Shown: in pieces, positions 42,861 through 52,189 of the stretch
Position numbering within the stretch: the first letter of the stretch is position 1
Layout of the letters: each line of letters opens with the position of its first letter
Origin: Selenomonadales bacterium
Lineage (GTDB): Bacteria > Bacillota > Negativicutes > Sporomusales > UBA7701
Direction: 5' to 3'
Assembly: GCA_029975165.1 (NCBI GenBank)
Contig: JARKPR010000090.1
Location: 1-64,000, forward strand
Length of the DNA: 64,000 nt
The notes under the pieces: generated by a model
Database searches by the model: none
What the model saw: only the letters and a program-made list of their open reading frames with translations
What the model was told of the DNA's origin: nothing
Made by a program: the position numbers and the translations under genes

Positions 42861-43736
42861 TTAATTATCCTTACTGCGCGCTTTTACGACCAGCGCCGCG
42901 CCGGTAAGGACGGCGGCCCCTCCCGCCAGTTGGGCGGCGGTGAAGCTGTCGCCGAAGAGGAGGGCGGCGAAGGCGAAGGTGATGAGCGGCTCGACCATGC
43001 TGAGGATGGCGGTGCGGGTGGGACCGATGAGCTCGAGGCCGCGGAAGATGGCGAGGATGGCCATGACGGTCGCAAAGGCGACGATGCCGGCCACCGCCAG
43101 CCAGGCGACGGGGGAGAGGGCGAGGTCGAGCTGTCCGGTAGCCGTGCCGAAGACGAGCACGACGAGCGCGGCGCTGGCGGCGACGAACGCCCCGGTGACG
43201 ACGGGCGAAAGCTCCTTCACTACCCGGGTGCTGAGGATAAGGTAGACGGAGTAGACGACAGCCGCTGCCAGGGCCAGCAGCACACCGGTAAAATTTACGG
43301 TCGCCGGCGAGGCGCCGAGGACGAACACCAGGCCGGCCATGGCCAGGGTGAAGGCCAGCATATTGGCGCGGGTGAGCTTCTCTTTGTCGACGGCGGCGGC
43401 GAGGAGGGCGACGAAGAGGGGAAAGGTATAGAGCAGCAGGCCGGTGAGCGAGGCGGAGATGTAGCGGAGGGCCGAGAAGTAGCAGGTGGACTGGGCGGCA
43501 TAGAGGACGCCGCCGAGGACGAACAACAGGGCCAACTGGCGGCGGGAGACGGTGAAGGGTTGCCGCTTGGCCGCCAGGACGGCGAACAGGACGAGGGCGG
43601 TGAGGGAGAAACGCAGGAAGAGCAGCGTGACGATGTTGACGCTCTCGCGGTAGGCAAAGATGGCGAAGATGGGCATGAGGGCGAAGCCGGCGGCGGAAAG
43701 GAGGACGAGGGCGACGCCTTTATAGTAGCTGTCCAA
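42861..43736 (-). CDS. EamA-family transporter
   Basis: The start TTG at 43736 follows AAGGAGG at 7 nt; a longer open frame reaching 43889 overlaps the upstream gene and is not used. The 291-residue protein has ten membrane helices in two EamA repeats (LSAAGFALMPIFAIFAYR, YYFSALRYISASLTGLLLYT-like, AIFRGLELIGPTRTAILSMV-like). Drug/metabolite exporter, substrate unknown. Confidence 0.85.
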   Translation of the reverse strand: MDSYYKGVALVLLSAAGFALMPIFAIFAYRESVNIVTLLFLRFSLTALVLFAVLAAKRQPFTVSRRQLALLFVLGGVLYAAQSTCYFSALRYISASLTGLLLYTFPLFVALLAAAVDKEKLTRANMLAFTLAMAGLVFVLGASPATVNFTGVLLALAAAVVYSVYLILSTRVVKELSPVVTGAFVAASAALVVLVFGTATGQLDLALSPVAWLAVAGIVAFATVMAILAIFRGLELIGPTRTAILSMVEPLITFAFAALLFGDSFTAAQLAGGAAVLTGAALVVKARSKDN

Positions 43737-43759
43737 ACTTGAACCTCCTTGGCCCCCGC

Positions 43760-44854
43760 TCAAAGTTTGCCTTTCTCCTTGGCGATCAGCAGCATCTGCT
43801 CCCGCTTGTCGCGCGGCGGGACGCGGACCTGGCCACGGCGGGCGAGGGTGATCGCTTCCTGGGGGCAGCTTTTGACGCACGCGCCGCACCCCAGGCAGCG
43901 GCCGGGGTCAATGGCCGCGGTGCCGGCGTCGCAGGCCGCCGCCCTGACGTGGCAGCGTTGCACGCACACGCCGCAACCGCTGCATTGGGCCGTGGCGACG
44001 CGGGCCACGAAGTTGCTGGGGTGGACGGACAGGACGCCGTGTTCGTTGACGGCACGGAGCGCCCAGCAGCAGCAGCCGCAGCAGTGGCAGATGAACGCCG
44101 GGTTGTTGGCGACGTTGTCGGCGAGGTGGACGAGGCCGAGGGTTTCGGTGCGGTCGAGCACGCGGAGCAGCTCGTCGACGCCGGCCGGGCGGGCGAAGCC
44201 CCGCCTGACGAGCCACTCGGCGGCGGGGCCGAGCGAGGTGCAGACGTCGTCCACCGGGGCGCCGCAGGCTTTGCCGAGGTGGCTGGCCTGGTGGCGGCAG
44301 TAGCACATCGACAGGGCGCCCCGGCCGGCGGCGCGGATGACGGCCGACGCCTTCTCGTAGTCCAGCACCTCGGTGGTGACGTCCGGCATGGCGCTCTCGT
44401 AGGCGAGGGTGTGGATGAGCTTGGTGTCCGCGCCGAAGAATTCGGCGGCGACATTCTGTTCGGCGTGGTAGCGTTCGAACAGGTCGGCCAGCTCGCTGAG
44501 GGGCAGGCTGCCGCCCGTGCGCATGAACGTGTACTCGAAAAAACCGATGATCAGCGGCGAGAGGGAATAGAGCGCCCGGTCGCGACGGGGCATGTCGACG
44601 ACGAGGCCCTTGGCGGCCATGCTCTCCAGGATGGGGGCGAGGTCGTTCTCGGTCAGGCCGGTGAGGGCCGCCAGCCGGTCGAGGGTGGTGAAGCCGACGG
44701 GGAATTTGCCGCCGACGGCCGCCTCCTGTTCGCTGTACATTATATGGAGGATGCGCATGAGGGTTTCGCTCAGCGGCGCGCCGACGGGGTTTTTGTCCAG
44801 GCGCTCGGCCAGGGCGCGGAAAACGTCGGCTTTACCGTGGCCCAGATGGCCCAT
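43760..44854 (-). CDS. 4Fe-4S protein with N-terminal winged-helix region
   Basis: The 364-residue protein has an N-terminal helical region resembling a winged-helix domain (residues 20-85, FTTLDRLAALTGLTENDL), then a cysteine cluster CYCRHQASHLGKAC (about 185), CHCCGCCC (about 260), and two ferredoxin motifs CSGCGVCVQRCH and CLGCGACVKSCP (about 290-335). AAGGAGGTGG precedes the ATG. It may be an iron-sulfur sensor or an electron-transfer component; the combination of HTH-like and dicluster parts is unusual. Confidence 0.75.
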   Translation of the reverse strand: MGHLGHGKADVFRALAERLDKNPVGAPLSETLMRILHIMYSEQEAAVGGKFPVGFTTLDRLAALTGLTENDLAPILESMAAKGLVVDMPRRDRALYSLSPLIIGFFEYTFMRTGGSLPLSELADLFERYHAEQNVAAEFFGADTKLIHTLAYESAMPDVTTEVLDYEKASAVIRAAGRGALSMCYCRHQASHLGKACGAPVDDVCTSLGPAAEWLVRRGFARPAGVDELLRVLDRTETLGLVHLADNVANNPAFICHCCGCCCWALRAVNEHGVLSVHPSNFVARVATAQCSGCGVCVQRCHVRAAACDAGTAAIDPGRCLGCGACVKSCPQEAITLARRGQVRVPPRDKREQMLLIAKEKGKL

Positions 44855-44950
44855 GAGACCACCTCCTTCGATATCTTTTCGCCGCGCTATCGCTTTTGGC
44901 GGCGGCGTTGTTTACAATAGAGGGAGAAAAGCTTTGCGGAGGTTGATAGC

Positions 44951-45706
44951 ATGGAACTGCGCCTGGTAAGGCACGCCACGTTTATCCTCACCCTGGGAGG
45001 CGTCAAGCTGCTGATCGACCCGGTCCTGAGCCCGGCCGGGGCGATGCCGCCTATTGACAATTCCCCAAACCCCCGCCGGAATCCTCTCGCCGCGCTGCCG
45101 ACAAATGGCGACGAAATCGCCGCGGCCGTGGATGGCGTCCTGGTCACCCACACCCACCGCGACCATTTCGATGCGGCGGCGGCCGAACTGCTGCCCAAGG
45201 ATCTGCCGGTGCTTTGCCAGCCGGCCGACGCGGATAAGCTCGCCGGGTTTGGCTTCCGGGAGGTGACGGCCGTGGAAGGGCGGGCCGAGTGGCGGGGCAT
45301 CGGGGTCGCCAGGACGGGCGGCCGCCACGGGCGCGGCGAACTGGCCGCGAGGATGGGGCCGGTGTCCGGTTATGTGCTGCGCTGCCCCGACGAGCCTGTC
45401 GTCTACATCGCCGGTGACACCGTCTGGTGCCCCGAGGTGGCGAATGCCCTGGCCGAGCACCGGCCGGACGTCGTCATCCTCTTCGCCGGCGCCGCCCAGT
45501 TCCTCAGCGGCGGGCCGATAACGATGGATACGGACGACATCGCCGCCGTCTGCCGAGCGGTTCCGGCGGCGCGGGTGGTCGTCGTCCATATGGAGGCGTT
45601 CAACCACTGCCTGCTAAGCCGCGCCGGGCTGCAAGCCTTTCTCGAGCGCGAGGGTCTGGCCGGGCGGGTGACGGTGCCGGCCGACGGCGCGACGGTGGAA
45701 CTGTAA
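44951..45706 (+). CDS. Metallo-beta-lactamase fold hydrolase (UlaG-like)
   Basis: The 251-residue protein has the MBL metal motif THTHRDHFD (about residue 66), preceded by RHATFILTLGGVKLLIDP, and later VVYIAGDTVWCPE with the metal Asp and VVVHMEAFNHC with a final His. The short length and the N-terminal pattern fit UlaG-like or YtkL-like hydrolases. GCGGAGGT precedes ATG 44951. The substrate is unknown. Confidence 0.85.
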   Translation: MELRLVRHATFILTLGGVKLLIDPVLSPAGAMPPIDNSPNPRRNPLAALPTNGDEIAAAVDGVLVTHTHRDHFDAAAAELLPKDLPVLCQPADADKLAGFGFREVTAVEGRAEWRGIGVARTGGRHGRGELAARMGPVSGYVLRCPDEPVVYIAGDTVWCPEVANALAEHRPDVVILFAGAAQFLSGGPITMDTDDIAAVCRAVPAARVVVVHMEAFNHCLLSRAGLQAFLEREGLAGRVTVPADGATVEL

Positions 45707-45729
45707 AAGGATTCTGGTTGTGCCTGGAC

Positions 45730-45770
45730 AAGCCCTGGCTTATAATTAAGCCAGGGCTTTGTAATTTTTA
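45730..45770 (+). terminator. Terminator after the MBL gene
   Basis: AAGCCCTGGCTTA (45730-45742) pairs with TAAGCCAGGGCTT (45747-45759), followed by TGTAATTTTT. Confidence 0.75.
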
Positions 45771-45786
45771 AAACAGGAGACACACG

Positions 45787-47001
45787 ATGTTCAAATCAGG
45801 CAAGGTACGGCTGCTTTTACTGCTGCTCGTCCTCGGTGCGGTCCTCTATTATATGAATAATGATACGCCGGAGAAGAAGCCCCGCGAGACGGTTGCTCCT
45901 CCTTCTCAACAACAACTATACACGGTCGAAAAGACGGGCGCTGGTTCGGTGGCCGATTACACCGCCACCGCCCAGCGGGTCCACGCCGCCGTCGACAGCG
46001 GCCTGGCCGGGGCCAAGCTGGCCGCGCGCAACGTCCAGGAAGGCCGCCGCGAGGTGCCGCGCACGGCGGTGGAAGGCGCCATCCGCTGGCATGCCCGCCA
46101 ACTGCTGGTCAGCGGCGACGTCCAGGCGGACGCCGTGAAGCAGGCCCTGGCGCCCAGGCTCCAGGGCTCGGGCGGCGTGGTGCTGGCGACCGAGGCCGAT
46201 ACCTATCAGGGGCAGTCCACTACCCGCATCGACGTTGGCATTCGCGACACTCTGGCCGGTGACCCGCTGACGATCGTCACCGACCGCATCTTCGTTCCCC
46301 TGCCGCGGAAGCCCGACGCGCCGGCCCCCAAGCTGTCGGGGTCGGGTCGCCTGGCGCTCATCATCGACGACTTCGGCTACAGCCCCGACACGATCGCTGC
46401 CTACGCCGCCATGCCGGTACCGATAACCTTCTCCGTGCTGCCCTACCGTCCGTACAGCAACGAGGCGGCGGCCAAGGCGCTAAGCTCCGGCCACCAGGTC
46501 ATGCTCCACCTGCCGATGGAGCCGTTGTCGGCGGCCGAGCAGTCGGAGGCCAGCACGATCACGGTGGCGATGAGCGACCAGGAGATCCGCGACATGACCG
46601 CGAAGGCCATCAAAGCCGTGCCTGGCTTGATCGGCGTCAATAACCACCAGGGCTCGCGGGCCACCGCCGACAGCCGGGTGATGCGGGCGACGCTGGCCGT
46701 CATCAAGGCCAACAACCTCTTCTTCGTCGACAGCCGCACCAACGGCCATTCGGTCGCCGCCGAGACGTCCCGCCAGATGGGGCTGCGCACCGGCAGCAAC
46801 GATATTTTCCTCGACGGCCAGAGCGACATCGCATATATTAAAGGCCAGCTGTGGGCCGCGGCCCGTATGGCGGCCCGCAACGGCAGCGCCATCGCCATCG
46901 GCCACGCCCGGCCGAACACCGTCGTCGCTCTGCGCGAGGCCATCCCCGAAGTGGAAGCGGCCGGCATCAAATTCATTTTCGCCTCTCAACTGGTCAAATG
47001 A
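45787..47001 (+). CDS. Divergent polysaccharide deacetylase (YibQ-like)
   Basis: The 404-residue protein has a signal anchor (residues 9-23), an extracytoplasmic linker and accessory region (30-190), and a C-terminal divergent polysaccharide deacetylase domain. The latter contains LALIIDDFGYSPDT, SVLPYRPYSNEAA, MLHLPMEPL, GVNNHQGSRATAD and FFVDSRTNG. It keeps Asp-Asp and His residues of the metal site. This family occurs mostly in diderm bacteria, which fits a Negativicutes origin. Confidence 0.85.
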   Translation: MFKSGKVRLLLLLLVLGAVLYYMNNDTPEKKPRETVAPPSQQQLYTVEKTGAGSVADYTATAQRVHAAVDSGLAGAKLAARNVQEGRREVPRTAVEGAIRWHARQLLVSGDVQADAVKQALAPRLQGSGGVVLATEADTYQGQSTTRIDVGIRDTLAGDPLTIVTDRIFVPLPRKPDAPAPKLSGSGRLALIIDDFGYSPDTIAAYAAMPVPITFSVLPYRPYSNEAAAKALSSGHQVMLHLPMEPLSAAEQSEASTITVAMSDQEIRDMTAKAIKAVPGLIGVNNHQGSRATADSRVMRATLAVIKANNLFFVDSRTNGHSVAAETSRQMGLRTGSNDIFLDGQSDIAYIKGQLWAAARMAARNGSAIAIGHARPNTVVALREAIPEVEAAGIKFIFASQLVK

Positions 47002-47005
47002 TGAA

Positions 47006-47037
47006 AACCCCCGGTGCCTGTCGCGGCGCCGGGGGTT
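47006..47037. terminator. Bidirectional terminator
   Basis: AACCCCCGGTGCC (47006-47018) pairs with GGCGCCGGGGGTT (47025-47037) with one G-T pair, between convergent genes. Confidence 0.75.
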
Positions 47038-47042
47038 ACTGT

Positions 47043-48205
<1,163 letters not shown>

Positions 48206-48209
<4 letters not shown>

Positions 48210-48685
48210 GGCGACACCGCCAGCCGGCGGTCCTCTTCCTCGTCCTCGAGGATGACTCCCGCTTCCTTATACTGCTTCAGCTGGAAATGGGTGGTGGTGC
48301 CGATGACGCCTTCGATGGTCGACAGCTTGGTGGTGACGAACTGGGCGACCTCTTTGAGGTTCTTGCCCTCGATGATGGCCAGCAGGTCGTAGGCGCCCGA
48401 CATGAGATAGAGGCTGCGCACCTCCGGGAAGCGGTAGATGCGCTCGGCGATCGAGTCGAAACCGACCTCCCGCTGCGGGGTGATGCGGACTTCGATGATG
48501 GCGGTGACCCGGTCGGTGCCGGCCTTCTCCCAGTTGACGATCGTGTGGTATTTGACGATGACCTTTTCCGCCTCGTATTCCTTGATGAGGGCGGCGACCT
48601 CGGCCTCCGGCATGGCGAGCATGACCGCCAGCTGCGCCGCCGTCAGGGTGTGGTCTTTCTCCAGAAGCTCCAGTAATTCGCGCAT
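48206..48685 (-). CDS. Lrp/AsnC-family regulator
   Basis: The 159-residue protein has an N-terminal HTH (residues 8-55) with MRELLELLEKDHTLTAAQLA and a C-terminal RAM/ACT-like ligand domain (VTAIIEVRITPQ, VRSLYLMSGAYDLLAIIEG). AGAGAGGTGG precedes the ATG. It forms an operon with the aminotransferase and would respond to an amino acid, likely alanine given the leader. Confidence 0.88.
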
Positions 48686-48756
48686 AAGTGTCCACCTCTC
48701 TAAAAAATATCATTCCAACGCCGCAACGGAGTTTGCTAGGCAACCGCAATTGGACA

Positions 48757-49007
48757 CAAAAAAACCCGTCCTAAACAAGGACGGGTAATTATCCCGCGGT
48801 ACCACCTAGATTAGCCGTTGTGCGGCTCGCCTCTGCCCGTTAACGCCGGGACGCGGTGGGGCCTACTGCTGTTCGGCCCACGGCTCGCGGGGGGCTTTCC
48901 GGAACGCTTTTCCTGCCGGTTTTCACCAACCCCGGCTCTCTGGGAGGCTGCGGCGTCCGTACTTTCCCGTTCATCGCCTGTGCGATGTTGATTTGCTATT
49001 TATTATA
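48757..49007 (-). ncRNA. T-box leader, alanine-type
   Basis: On the minus strand the leader has: extended -10 TGCTATAAT (49002-49010), AGTA of the specifier loop (48960-48963), the distal AGAGAGCCGG...TTGGTG elements, GAA-A-GCC opposite AGTA (GCC at 48893-48895), the T-box TGGTACCGCGG (about 48795-48805), and terminator ACCCGTCC (48764-48771 complement) with T-run. The layout upper-stem/GAA/A/codon/lower-stem matches the glyQS T-box. GCC codes for Ala; the bulge UGGU pairs with a tRNA ending ACCA, consistent with A73 of tRNA-Ala. Confidence 0.88.
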
Positions 49008-49057
49008 GCACGAATGAATGGCGGGCGCAAGGGAAATTTTCAGAAAATGGCTGCGGT

Positions 49058-49849
49058 CTATTTGTCGGCATCTTTATTCCAGAAGGTTCGATGTTTAGCC
49101 TGCAGCGCCGCCCGCGTCGGGGCGGCCGGCCAGAGATCCGCGGCCGGGCTCGCGCGCATCGCGGCCGCCAGGTGGCTGAAGGCGTGCTTGGTGGTCCTTT
49201 CCCAGCCGCGGATCAGCTCCTTGACCTCCTGGCGCTTGGTCTTGCCGTCCAGGGGGCAGGGGCTGGGCAGGGGGGTGAAGCCGTGCAGGCGGACGGTGGC
49301 GCGCAGCTCTTTCTCGCGGAAATAGATGAGCGGCCGGATGACGGTGAGGCCGGTGCGGTCGAGATGGGTGAGGGGATGGAAGGTTTTGAGCTGGCCGGTG
49401 TAGAGGAGGCCCATGACGAAGGTTTCGACCGCGTCGTCGTGATGGTGGGCGAGGGCGATTTTGTTGAAGCCCTGGCCGACGGCGAAGCTGTTGATGACCG
49501 CCCGCCGGAAGTAGGCGCAGACGAAGCAGGGGTCTTTGCCGCCGCCCTTGGCGATGGCGCCGGCGATATCGGCCTTGAGGACGTGGTGGGGCACGCCGAG
49601 GCCGGCGCAGAACGCGGTCAGCGGCGCCGGGTCGAAGTCGGCGGTGAACATCGGGTCGAGGGTGACGGCGGCCAGCGCGAACGGGCGGGGCGAGCAGTCG
49701 CGGATGGCGGCGAGGGCGTAGGTGAGGAAGACGCTGTCCTTGCCTCCGGACAGGCCGACGAGGATGCGGTCGCCGGCGGCGAGCATATCGAATTCGAGGA
49801 TCGCCCGCCAAAGGCGGCTGTAGTACTTCTGCGGCAGAGCTACTTTCAC
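49058..49849 (-). CDS. ttcA: TtcA-family PP-loop tRNA thiolase-like protein
   Basis: The 263-residue protein has the PP-loop ILVGLSGGKDSVFL (residues 29-42), CFVC (about 108-111) and a third cysteine in PSPCPLDG (about 200), the set of Fe-S-binding cysteines of TtcA-type 2-thiocytidine synthases. The helix ALAHHHDDAVETF corresponds to the family's HNRDD-type motif. The GTG start at 49849 follows CGAGG. It acts in the cytoplasm on tRNA; the modified position is inferred from the family. Confidence 0.8.
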   Translation of the reverse strand: MKVALPQKYYSRLWRAILEFDMLAAGDRILVGLSGGKDSVFLTYALAAIRDCSPRPFALAAVTLDPMFTADFDPAPLTAFCAGLGVPHHVLKADIAGAIAKGGGKDPCFVCAYFRRAVINSFAVGQGFNKIALAHHHDDAVETFVMGLLYTGQLKTFHPLTHLDRTGLTVIRPLIYFREKELRATVRLHGFTPLPSPCPLDGKTKRQEVKELIRGWERTTKHAFSHLAAAMRASPAADLWPAAPTRAALQAKHRTFWNKDADK

Positions 49850-49904
49850 GGCAGGCCTCGCTAGGTTTATTTCCCTTAATTATAGCCTGCCGCCGACGCC
49901 GGCG

Positions 49905-50726
49905 TCAATTTTCCGCCTCGGCGGCCGGAATCAGTAATTTACCGCCGACGGAGGCAAGCCGCAGGTGGGGGATGTCGCGCGGGGCGCCGAATTCCGTCAT
50001 GTATCGCCAATAGCGCTTAGGCATATGGCTCATGCGGCAGCGGGGATTGTAGCGTTCCTTTATGGCGATGGTGTCGTAATAAAGTCGCCAGAGTTCGCGG
50101 AAGATCTGCTCGTCTTCGTCCGCCGCCGGCAGTTCGAGGTCGGCGACGGGAAGGACGCTGGCCTGGTAGGGCTGATACAAAAGGCCCATGCCGTGGGTCT
50201 TGTCGACGATCAGGAAGCGTTCTTCGGGGTAACGCTCGCAGAAATGGCGGGTGAGCAGCGGCAGGACGAAGTTTTTCGGCGCGATTTCGCCGACAAGCGC
50301 GCCGTTGCAGACCGAAAAGCGCAGGAAGCCTTTCAGCAGATGGCTTTCCCGGTTCAAATGGTTGACCGCCTTGAAAAGCGTATTCACGACTTCGTCGGCG
50401 AGCATGTCCATGACCCGCGGGCCGTGCCGGTAGCCGAGGCGCAGGAACAGCAGGATGTGCAGCTCTTTGCGCGGCAGGCAGGTCAGAAAGGCATGTTTCA
50501 CGAAATCCAGCGCCGCCGGCCCGAGCTTTTGGGGAATGGAGGCCAGCACCCGGGCCGCTTTGGCCGGGTCGGTCGGGACCGGCCGGCCGGAAAAGAGCTG
50601 GGGCGCGGCGGCGTCCACCAGGATGTCGATGGGGATCTCCCGCTTGTCGTAGCTTTCGAAGACGCAGCACAGCAGTCCGTCGAAGCTGCCGTCATAATAA
50701 TAGTTTAAGTCCGCCTGGGTATTCAT
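49905..50726 (-). CDS. TIGR03915-type putative DNA repair protein
   Basis: The 273-residue protein matches the TIGR03915 (SAM/SPASM-associated, DUF4130) family: YYYDGSFDGLLCCVFESY at the N-terminus, ELHILLFLRLGYRHGP, LGVGEI-like strand, and a C-terminal FRELWRLYYDTIAIKERYNPRCRMSHMPKRYWRYMTEF-type region that names the family. GGGAGGG precedes the ATG, which lies 35 bp inside the upstream radical SAM gene. The two families almost always occur together, and their biochemical role is unproven. Confidence 0.85.
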   Translation of the reverse strand: MNTQADLNYYYDGSFDGLLCCVFESYDKREIPIDILVDAAAPQLFSGRPVPTDPAKAARVLASIPQKLGPAALDFVKHAFLTCLPRKELHILLFLRLGYRHGPRVMDMLADEVVNTLFKAVNHLNRESHLLKGFLRFSVCNGALVGEIAPKNFVLPLLTRHFCERYPEERFLIVDKTHGMGLLYQPYQASVLPVADLELPAADEDEQIFRELWRLYYDTIAIKERYNPRCRMSHMPKRYWRYMTEFGAPRDIPHLRLASVGGKLLIPAAEAEN

Positions 50727-52023
50727 GTTCGTATGCCCTCCCGGGGTTCGGCAGAATCGGCGGCTGGCCGAACAGGGCCAACTGCTCGAGCGAGAGATTG
50801 TGGCGGTATTGCTCCAGGGCTTTTTCGGACAGCAGGGAGCGGAGCATGTTATTCTCGGTGATTTTTACGCCGTCGGCCGCTTTGCCGCTGCAGGTGATGA
50901 AAAACTGGGCCCGTTTGAGGACGACGCCGAGGGCTTTCAGGCCCTCGAAACGGAGGGCGCGCGTCCGGCGGGTCGCCAGGATGCGCTTGGCGCTTACCAC
51001 GCCTATGCCGGGCACCCGCAGCAGGTCGCGGTAAACGGCGCGGTTGACGTCCACCGGGAAAAAATGCAGGTTGTTGAGCGCCCAGGTGCATTTCGGGTCT
51101 AGGTAGGGGTTGAAGCTCTGGTGCTGCCGGTCGAGAAGCTCGCCGGCGGTGAAGTCGTAATACCGCAACAGCCAGTCGGCCTGGTAGAGCCGGTGCTCCC
51201 GCCACAGCTGGGGCTTGGTGTCCGGCGCCGGCAGGAGGCTGTCGTCGGCCACCGGGGTGTAGGCGGAGAAAAAGACGCGTTTCAGTTTATATTTCTTATA
51301 CAGGCCTTCGGTCAGGTTCAATATCTGGTAATCGGTGTCGGGGGTCGCGCCGATGATCATCTGCGTGCTCTGGCCGGCGGGGGCGAATTTGGGCGCGTGC
51401 CGGTATTTGACGATGTCGCGGGCGTTTTCCTGGATGCTTTTCTGAATGTGGCCCATAGGCGCAAAGATGGCCTGCTTGGTCTTGTCGGGGGCCAGGAGGC
51501 GCAGGCTGCTCTGTGACGGCAGCTCGATATTGACGCTCATCCTGTCCGCCAGCGTGCCGAGGCGGGTGACCAGGGCGTTGTCCGCGCCGGGGATGGCTTT
51601 GGCGTGGATGTAGCCGGAGAAACGGTATTCTTCGCGCAGGATGCGCAGGGCCTCGATCATTTGCTCGCAGGTGTGGTCGGGGCTCTTGAGCACTCCGGAG
51701 CTGAGAAACAGGCCTTCGATGTAATTGCGGCGGTAGAAGTTTATCGTCAGCTCCGCCAGTTCCCGCGGCGAAAATGCGGCCCGCGGCGTGTCGTTGGAGC
51801 GCCGGTTGACGCAGTATCTGCAGTCGTAGACGCAGACGTTCGTCAGCAGCACCTTCAACAGGGAGATGCAGCGGCCGTCGGCCGAGAAGGTGTGGCAGAT
51901 GCCGCAGGCGGCCGCGCTGCCGATGCCCCCGGCGGCGGCCGTTTTGTCCACCCCGCTTGAGGTGCAGGCGACATCGTATTTGGCTGCGTCGGTGAGAATC
52001 TTCAGCTTGTCGAAAACATCCAC
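50692..52023 (-). CDS. TIGR03916-type radical SAM protein with helix-hairpin-helix
   Basis: The 443-residue protein has the radical SAM motif CVYDCRYC (CxxxCxxC, about residue 65) in LLKVLLTNVC context, a TIM-barrel core, and a C-terminal helix-hairpin-helix (LLRVPGIGVVSAKRIL, about 340) that suggests DNA binding. It belongs to the 'putative DNA modification/repair radical SAM protein' family. The start is GTG at 52023. It is the first gene of a two-gene unit with the TIGR03915 partner. Confidence 0.87.
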   Translation of the reverse strand: MDVFDKLKILTDAAKYDVACTSSGVDKTAAAGGIGSAAACGICHTFSADGRCISLLKVLLTNVCVYDCRYCVNRRSNDTPRAAFSPRELAELTINFYRRNYIEGLFLSSGVLKSPDHTCEQMIEALRILREEYRFSGYIHAKAIPGADNALVTRLGTLADRMSVNIELPSQSSLRLLAPDKTKQAIFAPMGHIQKSIQENARDIVKYRHAPKFAPAGQSTQMIIGATPDTDYQILNLTEGLYKKYKLKRVFFSAYTPVADDSLLPAPDTKPQLWREHRLYQADWLLRYYDFTAGELLDRQHQSFNPYLDPKCTWALNNLHFFPVDVNRAVYRDLLRVPGIGVVSAKRILATRRTRALRFEGLKALGVVLKRAQFFITCSGKAADGVKITENNMLRSLLSEKALEQYRHNLSLEQLALFGQPPILPNPGRAYEHEYPGGLKLLL

Positions 52024-52071
52024 GCGACCACGCTCTTTCCGGGTTTAATGACATATTCCGCTCCTGAATAT

Positions 52072-52153
52072 ATTATAATTTACAGAACGTCAGTTTGGCA
52101 AACGCTTGTTCGCAAAAAGGCGGTAATTTTTCGCCGCCCGGTCGTGCTATAAT
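52072..52153. promoter_or_regulatory. Divergent promoters for the radical SAM and pyrophosphatase genes
   Basis: Leftward: TTGCCA (52096-52101, minus strand) and TATAAT (52072-52077) at 18-bp spacing. Rightward: an extended -10 TGCTATAAT (52145-52153) with no clear -35. Confidence 0.6.
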
Positions 52154-52189
52154 ATGGATGAGGGAACACGACAGACGCAGGAGGTCGCC

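Noticed and set aside
48780-48810. T-box sequence as part of a plus-strand tRNA or ttcA leader
   Set aside because: The T-box motif, specifier loop and terminator read correctly only on the minus strand toward the AsnC gene.
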